Assembly: GCA_910587485.1 (NCBI GenBank)
Contig: CAJUKN010000003.1
Coordinates: 181,113-234,861, forward strand
Direction of reading: 5' to 3'
Length of the DNA stretch: 53,749 bases
DNA from: an uncultured Lachnospira sp.
GTDB taxonomy: Bacteria > Bacillota > Clostridia > Lachnospirales > Lachnospiraceae
The notes beneath the pieces were generated by a model. That model was given only the letters and a program-made list of their open reading frames with translations, was not told the DNA's origin and made no database searches. The position numbers and the translations under genes were made by a program. How positions within the stretch are numbered: position 1 is the stretch's first letter; each line of letters starts with the position of its first letter. Of the stretch, positions 1 to 6,758 are shown piece after piece.

Positions 1-5
1 CCCAA

Positions 6-710
6 ATGCAGATGACCGAGACATCAAACAAAACAAAAAAAACCAAAGTTAGTGGTAAAACAATTGGAGAACCTCAATTAAGCGAACAGGCAGCAAAGTA
101 TTATGAGGAACTCAAAAAGAAATATTCTAATATGGATTTTATACTTGTAAGTGCAGACCAAAAAGAATATGCAAAATCAAAAGCAGCAAGTTATGCAAAT
201 GCAAATAAGATGGTTGTTCTTATTGATGAAGAAAAAATTGAAAAGATGGCTTCAGATGAGAATTACCGTAAGCAATATGAAGGAATTATTGCAAATGCTG
301 CAAGTGGTTTATCACAGTTAGGAAAGCAATTATCTGCAACTGGGGCAAAAGTAAAAGGATATGGTATGCAGGTCAATGACAATGGAACTGCCTCATATTT
401 TGCAGTTGTAGACAAGTCATTAGCATTACAAAAACAACGTATTGAAAGAAAGGCAGAGGCAAAGCGTCAAGAAAGAAAAGACGAGGCAAAGAAAGCTAAA
501 AAAGAGCAGCAAGAAGAGCGGATTAAGAATAGCCGAGACAAAAACAAGGCAGATAAGGCAGAGGAATCAGAGGATATTGTTACCATTACGGCATCTTCTA
601 TTGATGAACTCCTTAAGAAAGTCAATAATACAATTTATACAAGTATGAGTGATTATGTTCAGACGGACGAGGAAAAGAAAATTGGACAGCAATTTGATTA
701 TGTAATTTAA
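6..710 (+). CDS. DUF6033 family protein (possibly 5'-truncated by the window edge)
   Basis: The protein resembles the DUF6033 family of Lachnospiraceae, whose function is unknown. Visible features are a conserved core with ILVSADQKEYAKSKAASYAN (about residues 46-65), then MVVLIDEEKIEKMA and GYGMQVNDNGTASYFAVVDK. A very charged Lys/Arg/Glu-rich helix at about residues 140-185 is probably a coiled coil. There is no signal peptide or membrane segment. The reading frame is open to the left edge, so the ATG at 6 may be internal. It heads a same-strand series of five further small orphan genes; the next starts 36 nt downstream. The family call is from recognition of the core pattern, not a search. 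Confidence 0.7.
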   Translation: MQMTETSNKTKKTKVSGKTIGEPQLSEQAAKYYEELKKKYSNMDFILVSADQKEYAKSKAASYANANKMVVLIDEEKIEKMASDENYRKQYEGIIANAASGLSQLGKQLSATGAKVKGYGMQVNDNGTASYFAVVDKSLALQKQRIERKAEAKRQERKDEAKKAKKEQQEERIKNSRDKNKADKAEESEDIVTITASSIDELLKKVNNTIYTSMSDYVQTDEEKKIGQQFDYVI

Positions 711-746
711 ACTTGGCATATATTGTATTGATAAGGAGATGATAAC

Positions 747-1544
747 ATGAGTTTACTCGTTGGAGGAATGGGTGCTGGTGGGAAACTTATCATTACAGGA
801 ATAAGAAAGAAGACTCCAAAATCTATTAGTACTTATAATTCAAATACAAAGCCACGTAAAAAATTGCAGTATAATCACAGAGAAGTTTCAGCGATGATTC
901 TTAGAGCCAAAACATCTTTTTCAGCTAGCCTTACTGTTTCATCAGCAAGAACAAAGTTAGTTTCACTCAGCAAAAAAGCTGGCACTGGCGAATATGATGA
1001 GGAGGAGTTAAGACATGCGATTATTCATGCACAAAGTATTGTGCGTGTTGCAAAAAAACGTCTAAAACATTTGAAACAAGAAGAAGCAGAGAAAAAAGCC
1101 ATTGATGACGAACTTCTTGAATTGGAAGAAGAAAAAGAATCGGATTTAGAAGATGTTGAAGAAGAAAATCGTTCTGAAAATGAAGAGCCTTCTGAGATGA
1201 GTGAGCAAGAATTGCGCAAGCTTATGCGCGAGATTGAAGAGCTTATGAGGGAAGCAATGGAAGAAAGCAATGAGAACGATGAAGATGTTTTTGAGGAGTT
1301 TAGTTTTGTAAGAGATGTTGAACCACAAGACTTAGAACTTAGAAAGAAAAAACATAGAGCAGAAGAGCTAAAAGACATTGTAAAAGCAGATATGAAATAT
1401 CTTAAATCCGTTTTTGGACGATTGGAAAGTGAAAGAAATAGTATTAACAGTGGCGTATCTCTTGAAATTGGAGGATTTGGTATTCCATTTTCACCTCCCC
1501 CACCAGTTGTTACTGAAGGTGGTAGTGTAGATGTATCTTTATAA
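747..1544 (+). CDS. Charged coiled-coil protein of unknown function
   Basis: I do not recognise a named domain. The N-terminus is glycine-rich (MSLLVGGMGAGGKLIITGIR), followed by a basic stretch with a KPRKKLQYN segment. About residues 95-215 are Glu/Lys/Arg-rich with heptad-like spacing, which suggests a long coiled coil. The C-terminus has a SPPPPV proline run. No signal peptide or transmembrane helix is visible. The start is supported by AAGGAG placed 8 nt before the ATG. The gene sits 36 nt after the DUF6033 gene and ends just before a strong terminator, so the two form one operon. A long antisense open frame opposite the acidic region is a low-complexity artefact. Confidence 0.75.
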   Translation: MSLLVGGMGAGGKLIITGIRKKTPKSISTYNSNTKPRKKLQYNHREVSAMILRAKTSFSASLTVSSARTKLVSLSKKAGTGEYDEEELRHAIIHAQSIVRVAKKRLKHLKQEEAEKKAIDDELLELEEEKESDLEDVEEENRSENEEPSEMSEQELRKLMREIEELMREAMEESNENDEDVFEEFSFVRDVEPQDLELRKKKHRAEELKDIVKADMKYLKSVFGRLESERNSINSGVSLEIGGFGIPFSPPPPVVTEGGSVDVSL

Positions 1545-1556
1545 TTAAACAAATAT

Positions 1557-1608
1557 AAAACTGTTGCATAAAGCAAAAATATTGAAAGCTTTATGCAACA
1601 GTTTTTTT
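1557..1608 (+). terminator. Rho-independent terminator
   Basis: CTGTTGCATAAAGC (1561-1574) and GCTTTATGCAACAG (1588-1601) form a perfect 14-bp stem. Flanking A and T runs extend the pairing, and seven T residues follow. It closes the first two-gene operon. Confidence 0.9.
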
Positions 1609-1887
1609 GTTACCAGTCGTGAATGATAAGATTTTTAACGTAAAATTATGATTATTCTTGCATTATTAGGGTTATATAATTTTGAATTGTTCCGATAAAT
1701 AAATTGAAAAGTTAATACAAATAACTGCCTTTTTGGAAGTATGTTTTTAAAAGAACAGACCATATTTTTAATTGGTTTTTTGAGGAAAACAAATGGAGAA
1801 GTTTTCCAAGAAAGAAGTTTTTTTATCCTTATGCAAATGATTTGATATAGGAATACTTTTCTAAAAGGAAAATAAATAAAGTCAAGG

Positions 1888-2005
1888 ATGACGATAAAAA
1901 TTCTAATGTAAAAGACTGTTATTCAGTTTTGCTAAAACTTGAGCTATTTGTTGTTTTAAAAAACAAGTTATAGCATAAAGGTTAAAATTAGAATTTTATC
2001 GTTAT
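1888..2005. other. Nested two-stem hairpin element, candidate structured RNA or MITE
   Basis: The outer arms are ACGATAAAAATTCTAAT (1891-1907) and ATTAGAATTTTATCGT (1987-2002), complementary except for one extra A. Nested inside are TGCTAAAACTTG (1930-1941) and CAAGTTATAGCA (1964-1975), complementary at 11 of 12 positions. The element sits in the gap 1609-2137, which otherwise holds no convincing gene. A leader RNA for the next gene or a small inverted-repeat mobile element are both possible. No target-site duplication is obvious. Confidence 0.45.
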
Positions 2006-2137
2006 TTTTATATTATAGGAAATGTTAGTCTGTAAAAAGTTGTAAAAAAATAAGAATATTAAAAAAATAACGAAAAGACAAACATAGATTACATGTATAA
2101 GACTTTATAAATGAATTATAGTAGAAAAGGAGGGAAC

Positions 2138-2722
2138 ATGGTAACAGGAATAAATACAAATGCAGATATAACAACATCTGGTAAAAGCAATTTTATCCAT
2201 TCTAAGCAGGAAGATTTTAAGAAAAATATTTTGACTTGTGTTGGTATGGGAACACAGAAGGTAATGCTTTGTTCCGATGCATTGATGTCCTATGCAAGCC
2301 CTAAAACAGGGGAATCTGTCAATATTTATCATGCAGACAATTATTCTAAAGAAAATCCAGTGTATATTATTAAGGGATTAGATAAATATGGCAATGAATT
2401 TGAAAAAGAAGTTAATGCCAAAGAAATTAATCCAAATTGTTGCAGTTATAATGATATGATGATATTAAATTTAGAGACAGGCAATGCATCATCTCGTTTA
2501 GAGTCCGTTATGATGTTTGATAAATCAGGCAGGGATAGCTATTTTGATGAAGCGGATTATACGGCAGCTATCAAAAGTTTGATGAAGGATTTTAAAACAT
2601 TAGGGTGTTGGGATTCCTATATTTTTATGGATAAATGGCTTAATGATATTTGGGATTATGCAAAAAAAGCAGAGAAGTCTCAAGATATTTTTACATATTA
2701 CAAAATCTTTTATAATGCGTAA
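2138..2722 (+). CDS. Hypothetical protein, orphan cluster
   Basis: The protein has 194 residues and I do not recognise a family. The ATG at 2138 is chosen because AAAGGAGGG ends 5 nt upstream; an in-frame ATG at 2111 lies before that site and has none of its own. The protein begins MVTGINTNADITTSG, has a predicted mixed fold, and shows the aromatic-rich C-terminal pattern DSYIFMDKWLNDIWDYAKKA. No signal peptide or membrane helix is seen. It shares orientation and style (soluble, charged, short) with the neighbouring orphans at 747, 2950, 3638 and 4139, so a shared role is likely but unknown. Confidence 0.7.
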   Translation: MVTGINTNADITTSGKSNFIHSKQEDFKKNILTCVGMGTQKVMLCSDALMSYASPKTGESVNIYHADNYSKENPVYIIKGLDKYGNEFEKEVNAKEINPNCCSYNDMMILNLETGNASSRLESVMMFDKSGRDSYFDEADYTAAIKSLMKDFKTLGCWDSYIFMDKWLNDIWDYAKKAEKSQDIFTYYKIFYNA

Positions 2723-2865
2723 AAATAATTTAGCAACAGTCTTGTATGATGGAATGATTTTACATTTGAGGTATAAAAATGGTTATTTAACACCTTGATT
2801 CTTTTGTAAATATAAAATGTGTCGATATAGTATTAGAAAAGAAATATATAATTCATGACAAGATG

Positions 2866-2949
2866 ACAAGTTTGTGGCTGCGCTGACTCCACAAACTTGT
2901 AAGAACTTTTAGTTTTTTATGAAAAAGCAGCGCAGAAATGAGGTTTAAT
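2866..2949 (+). promoter_or_regulatory. Pseudoknot leader, copy 1 of 4
   Basis: ACAAGTTTGTGG (2866-2877) and CCACAAACTTGT (2889-2900) make a perfect 12-bp stem with an 11-nt loop. Loop bases 2878-2885 (CTGCGCTG) are complementary to 2928-2935 (CAGCGCAG). That partner is followed at once by AAATGAGG, which holds the Shine-Dalgarno of the gene starting at 2950. Loop pairing would give an H-type pseudoknot ending 4 nt before the Shine-Dalgarno. The linker is A/T-rich and nearly the same as in copy 2. Confidence 0.6.
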
Positions 2950-3615
2950 ATGAGAGTTACAACACAGATGTTAAATGAAGCAGCAATGAAAGCAGGTCTT
3001 CCAATTCACCGCAGCACTTTATTAGATTATTTAAATTCTAATAAAGGAGCCAGTTCTTTAAGTAATGTTTTGCAGTCAAAAGCAAGTGCTTCATTAAACC
3101 ATGCAAATAAGTCTAAATATGAAAAGATAGAAAAAACAGCGGATAAATTAACCGAGCAAGCTAAATTATTTGCTAACAGTGAAAAGAATGGTATTTTTGA
3201 CAAGGCAAGAGAAAACAATAATACTTCAGATATTTGTAAAAATGTAGAAGAGTTAGTAAGTAATTATAATGACCTTCTTGATAATATGAAAAAGGATTCA
3301 AGCTCATTAAATCTATTTTATTGTCAAGGATTAAAGGATATTATAGAAGAAAATAAAGAAGATTTAAAAGAAATAGGTATTTCTGTAAAAAGTGATGGAC
3401 ATATGGTTATTGACAAGGATAAGTTGAAGGCTGCCTCTTGTGATAGCTTGGAAAAGGTACTTGGAGGAAAAGATTCATTTACTCAAAAATTAGCGTTTGT
3501 ATCATCAAGAATATCGGATAATGCTTATGCCAATATCCAAAATATATCCAATAATTATACATCAAATGCCAATACGATAGAAAATTATTTGAGCAAATTT
3601 AATTTTTATGGATAA
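2950..3615 (+). CDS. Hypothetical helical protein downstream of pseudoknot leader 1
   Basis: The protein has 221 residues. The start at 2950 is preferred over the in-frame ATG at 2938, because that earlier ATG is part of the ATGAGG ribosome-binding site. The N-terminus MRVTTQMLNEAAMKAGLPIH looks like a short conserved motif. The rest is largely helical and Ser/Asn/Lys-rich, with a C-terminal pattern (SRISDNAYANIQNISNNY) that superficially recalls flagellar-hook-type proteins, but I cannot assign it. There is no signal peptide or transmembrane segment. The next gene follows after 22 nt. Its expression is probably governed by the structured leader immediately upstream. Confidence 0.7.
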   Translation: MRVTTQMLNEAAMKAGLPIHRSTLLDYLNSNKGASSLSNVLQSKASASLNHANKSKYEKIEKTADKLTEQAKLFANSEKNGIFDKARENNNTSDICKNVEELVSNYNDLLDNMKKDSSSLNLFYCQGLKDIIEENKEDLKEIGISVKSDGHMVIDKDKLKAASCDSLEKVLGGKDSFTQKLAFVSSRISDNAYANIQNISNNYTSNANTIENYLSKFNFYG

Positions 3616-3637
3616 AAAATAGTTATGAGGAGAGCTT

Positions 3638-4039
3638 ATGAGCGTTTCAGAAATTTATGGTGGTTCATATCAAAAATATCAAAATAAAACCACAAATAAT
3701 GATAATAAAACAAATAATGCCAGCAATGAAGATACATCACAAGATATAAAAAATTATGATGCTATATTTCATCAAAAAATGGTTGAGATGAGTGAAAAAT
3801 TTAGAAATGGTGAAACAGAACAAAAGATACAGATAGGTCGCAATGCTTATACTGTAAAAGAGTGGAATAAGCTGCTCACCAGTTTTGATAAAGCACAAGA
3901 CCAAATCAGAGAAGAAATTGAGGAAGAAGTGCGTATCCGAATGGAGAAAAAGCATGCAGAAGAAATACGAAAAAAATTAGAAAACATAAGTGATTCTGAG
4001 ATTGCTGCATTGGTTGGAGATGAAAAGATTGAAAATTAA
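3638..4039 (+). CDS. Small hypothetical protein
   Basis: The protein has 133 residues and no recognised domain. A polar Asn/Thr-rich N-terminus (about residues 1-40) is followed by a helical C-terminal half with a charged segment EEIEEEVRIRMEKKHAEEIR that probably forms a coiled coil. ATGAGGAG 8 nt before the ATG acts as ribosome-binding site. It follows the 2950 gene by 22 nt and is probably co-transcribed with it. A perfect 10-bp hairpin (GATTGAAAAT at 4027-4036 with ATTTTCAATC at 4041-4050) spans its stop codon; it lacks a clear U-tract, so termination there is uncertain. Confidence 0.65.
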   Translation: MSVSEIYGGSYQKYQNKTTNNDNKTNNASNEDTSQDIKNYDAIFHQKMVEMSEKFRNGETEQKIQIGRNAYTVKEWNKLLTSFDKAQDQIREEIEEEVRIRMEKKHAEEIRKKLENISDSEIAALVGDEKIEN

Positions 4040-4051
4040 AATTTTCAATCG

Positions 4052-4138
4052 CGAGATTTGTGCCTGTGTGCTGCTTGCCACAAACTCGTAAAAATTTTTA
4101 GTTTTTTGTACAAAAGCAGCGCAGAAATGGAGCTAAAA
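4052..4138 (+). promoter_or_regulatory. Pseudoknot leader, copy 2 of 4
   Basis: The stem is CGAG plus TTTGTG (4052-4062, one bulged A) against CACAAACTCG (4079-4088), with a 16-nt loop. Loop bases 4067-4076 (TGTGCTGCTT) pair with 4114-4123 (AAGCAGCGCA), allowing one G-U. The partner overlaps the conserved GCGCAGAAATGG segment next to the Shine-Dalgarno of the gene at 4139. Compared with copy 1, the loop sequence and the register of pairing differ, yet complementarity is kept. Confidence 0.6.
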
Positions 4139-4672
4139 ATGATGTATAATTTAGCTAGCATTCATAAAAATGGTAATAATACAATTTTTTCTAATTATCA
4201 AAAAAAAGAGAATTGCAATGAAGTGAGTCAACCTGTTACAGCAGAAAATATGGGTATGGTTTTTAAAGAAGCCATTGATAGTATATTTGACCCAACCACG
4301 GCAATGACCGATAAGCAAAAAGAAGATTTTGTTAAACAAATTCAAAGAAAAATTGATAAAGGCGAAAAATTGACTTATGATGAGATGCAGTATTTGCGCA
4401 TCAATAATCCTGTACAGTATGCTAAGATGGTAAAGGTTCAGATGAAGCGTGAGGCATTAGAACGAAGACTTGAAACTTGCAAATCAAAACAAGAAGCACA
4501 AGAAGTATATGTTGAAGCAGTATCAAGAATAAGTAAAGATGATTCTGCAATTAAAGAGACTTTAGCTGCTTATGATAATGCAATGGAAGAATTTAAAAAG
4601 ACAGACCAATATAGCAGACTGCCACAGGAAGAAGAAAAAGAAGAAGATAAAAAGAGTTATTCTGGTGAATAA
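4139..4672 (+). CDS. Hypothetical protein downstream of pseudoknot leader 2
   Basis: The protein has 177 residues. The open frame extends back to 4058, but that part lies in the structured leader; TGGAG placed 6 nt before 4139 supports the start there (the ATG at 4142 is also possible). Visible segments are a polar N-terminus, a helical middle (DKQKEDFVKQIQRKIDKGEK), a conserved-looking YDEMQYLRINNPVQYAKMV, and an acidic tail (QEEEKEEDKKSYSGE). I do not recognise the family. It ends the orphan cluster and is followed by a strong terminator. Confidence 0.7.
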   Translation: MMYNLASIHKNGNNTIFSNYQKKENCNEVSQPVTAENMGMVFKEAIDSIFDPTTAMTDKQKEDFVKQIQRKIDKGEKLTYDEMQYLRINNPVQYAKMVKVQMKREALERRLETCKSKQEAQEVYVEAVSRISKDDSAIKETLAAYDNAMEEFKKTDQYSRLPQEEEKEEDKKSYSGE

Positions 4673-4693
4673 ATCAGTATCCACTTTTTTATA

Positions 4694-4746
4694 ATAATTG
4701 TGCAATTTAGACAAGATTTAACGTCTAAATTGCACAATTATTTTTG
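4694..4746 (+). terminator. Rho-independent terminator
   Basis: ATAATTGTGCAATTTAGAC (4694-4712) and GTCTAAATTGCACAATTAT (4723-4741) form a perfect 19-bp stem with a 10-nt loop, followed by TTTTT. It separates the orphan cluster from the pectate-lyase operon. Confidence 0.9.
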
Positions 4747-4779
4747 CATAGAAAATAATTAAATAAAAAATGTAAAAGG

Positions 4780-4808
4780 TTGACTTTAATCTTTATAAAG
4801 GTTATATT
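4780..4808 (+). promoter_or_regulatory. Sigma-A type promoter of the pectate-lyase operon
   Basis: TTGACT (4780-4785), a 17-nt spacer and TATATT (4803-4808) are close to the sigma-A consensus. They lie about 60 nt before the first gene and just after the preceding terminator. Confidence 0.7.
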
Positions 4809-4871
4809 AATCATGGGAGAAAATTTTATTAAAAGTTTTTTCACAAAAGTAAAAAAGGAGGAAAGCTTTTT

Positions 4872-6746
4872 ATGAAGACAAAACACTGGAAAGCTTTGGC
4901 TGCACTGGGATTATGTGCAGTAATGACTTCAAGCGTATACGTTGCATTACCTGCAATAGAACCTATGCAGACAATGGCGGCTGAAGGTGAAGAAGTGAAG
5001 GTATCTGATTTAGTTATTAAGTTTTTGGCGGTGCCAGAATATGAACCAAACAGATACACTAAGAGTAATGGAGGAAAATGGGCTCCAGAGGAGCTTGAAA
5101 AAGGATTACTTATTAAAGCAGAGATGAAATTAGGGGAGGGTAATCCTGAAGGTATGATGGCTCCATTAAAATATTCATTTATGGACATCACTGCAGATGT
5201 TGCTGCAGACCAAGCCACAGGAGATATTACAATTACATATAATGGTTTGACACTTAAAATGAAGGCTGGAAGCACAACGGCAACATTAAATAATGGAAAG
5301 ACTGAAAAGACACTGACAATGCAAAGTGAGCTTGCACCTTATTTTAAGGCTGTTGAAAATGAACAAGACGACAAGGGAAATCAATATTATGCTTGTTATC
5401 TTCCAGTAAAATTTACAGCAGAAGCATTAGGTGCTAATGTAATGTGGAATGATGCAATGCACAGAATGGAGATGGCATTTGCATTCTATTATTCAGATGC
5501 CGCTGTAGAGCCTGTTACAAACTCAAAGTCTAATTATACGACAAAGAAGATGGAGAGTGATTCTAATAATTATAACACATTAAAAGACCGTATTACAGTA
5601 TCAGATAAGGTAACTGCTGAAGATGTAACTAAAAATGTTAAAGAAATGGTTAGCGCAGCTGTTATGGTATGTGACCCTACTTATCAAAATGAAGATGGCG
5701 GCTGGGGTAAGACAAATAAAGACTGGGATTTGTTAAATGAGACATTTCCACAATTTTGCCCACATGCTTACTCAACAATTGACAATGGTGCTACACATGG
5801 ACATATTAAGTTTTTGACACGTGTTATTCGTTTGTCAAAAGAGTACCCAGATTTGTTTGCTGGTTATCAGGCAGAGCTTGACACCATTGAAAAAGGTTTC
5901 TGGAAAGGTATGAAGTATGTACTTGATGCACAGACAGAAAGTGGTGGCTGGACACAGTATTGGCCATATGGTGTAGGATATTTTGGCAATATTACATTTA
6001 ATGATAATGCTATGCCAGATATGATGGAAGTAGTATATGCAATGTCTTATGACAAAGGTTTAACAAGCAGCACATTTTGTGATGATTTTGCATGGGCAAG
6101 AACGGATGCAAAAAATCAGACAGACAATGTAAAAGCTGTTGGTCTTACACAAGAAAATTTCCAAACTTCATGGGATAAGAGCTTACGCTTTACATTGGAT
6201 GCACAAGTTGTTGTTGATGGTGTAAAGACTGGCTGGGCACAGCAGTATGACGAAGATTTGGACAAGCCAGTTCCTACAGGGGGAAGAGCATTTGAGCTTC
6301 CATCTGTATGTACAGCAGAAAGTGCAACGGTACTTCGTGTTTTATGTAATATAGAAAATCCTACAGATGAAATCAAAACAGCTATTGAAAGTTATTATAA
6401 CTGGACAAAAGAAATTGGTTTTACAGGATATAAGTTATATAACATAACTGATAGAACAAGAGAGCTTGGAAAAGACAGATTAGTATTACAAGATGGTACA
6501 CAAACTAAGATGTATGGTCGTTTCTATGGACTTGATATAACAGGCGAATATTATGGACTTGATATTTCTAAGAAATTAACTTCAAGCAAATTCTATGAGA
6601 TATTCTCTGGAAGAGATGGAATTGCGAACTATACGCAAAATCTTGGTATGCACGAGAGAAGAAGCGGCTATTCATACACCAATACAAACACAGAAAGCAA
6701 TGCAAAGAAGCTTTACGATGCTTGGGCAGCCGCATTGAATCAATAG
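4872..6746 (+). CDS. Secreted PL10-type pectate lyase with N-terminal copper-amine-oxidase-like domain
   Basis: The product has 624 residues. A signal peptide covers about residues 1-36 (basic start, hydrophobic core, then PMQTMAAEG). Residues about 40-200 include VKFTAEALGANVMWND, typical of the copper-amine-oxidase N-terminal-like modules of Firmicutes surface proteins. About 240-560 match the all-helical PL10 pectate lyase pattern: NEDGGWGK, TIDNGATHGHIKFL (about 302), GGWTQYWP, ITFNDNAM (about 376) and GRAFELPSVCTAES (about 470). PL10 enzymes cleave polygalacturonate by calcium-dependent beta-elimination; the Asp residues of the DNGAT and NDNAM motifs and the Arg of RAFELPS are kept. AAAGGAGG precedes the ATG. 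The next gene, a paralogue, starts 12 nt after the stop. The family call comes from motif order and was not searched. Confidence 0.8.
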   Translation: MKTKHWKALAALGLCAVMTSSVYVALPAIEPMQTMAAEGEEVKVSDLVIKFLAVPEYEPNRYTKSNGGKWAPEELEKGLLIKAEMKLGEGNPEGMMAPLKYSFMDITADVAADQATGDITITYNGLTLKMKAGSTTATLNNGKTEKTLTMQSELAPYFKAVENEQDDKGNQYYACYLPVKFTAEALGANVMWNDAMHRMEMAFAFYYSDAAVEPVTNSKSNYTTKKMESDSNNYNTLKDRITVSDKVTAEDVTKNVKEMVSAAVMVCDPTYQNEDGGWGKTNKDWDLLNETFPQFCPHAYSTIDNGATHGHIKFLTRVIRLSKEYPDLFAGYQAELDTIEKGFWKGMKYVLDAQTESGGWTQYWPYGVGYFGNITFNDNAMPDMMEVVYAMSYDKGLTSSTFCDDFAWARTDAKNQTDNVKAVGLTQENFQTSWDKSLRFTLDAQVVVDGVKTGWAQQYDEDLDKPVPTGGRAFELPSVCTAESATVLRVLCNIENPTDEIKTAIESYYNWTKEIGFTGYKLYNITDRTRELGKDRLVLQDGTQTKMYGRFYGLDITGEYYGLDISKKLTSSKFYEIFSGRDGIANYTQNLGMHERRSGYSYTNTNTESNAKKLYDAWAAALNQ

Positions 6747-6758
6747 GGAGGTAATATA

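Noticed and set aside
1025..1576. Long minus-strand open frame opposite the coiled-coil gene
   Set aside because: It is Ser/Phe/Leu-rich low complexity produced by antisense reading of Glu/Lys codons, has no ribosome-binding site, and runs through the terminator at 1557-1608.
2105..2332. Minus-strand frame opposite the 2138 gene
   Set aside because: Its Cys/His/Ile-rich composition is typical of antisense AT-rich DNA, and it has no ribosome-binding site.
2866..2949. SAM-II, preQ1 or fluoride riboswitch as identity of the pseudoknot leaders
   Set aside because: Stem length, loop size and conserved bases do not match those aptamers as I remember them, and the downstream genes do not fit.
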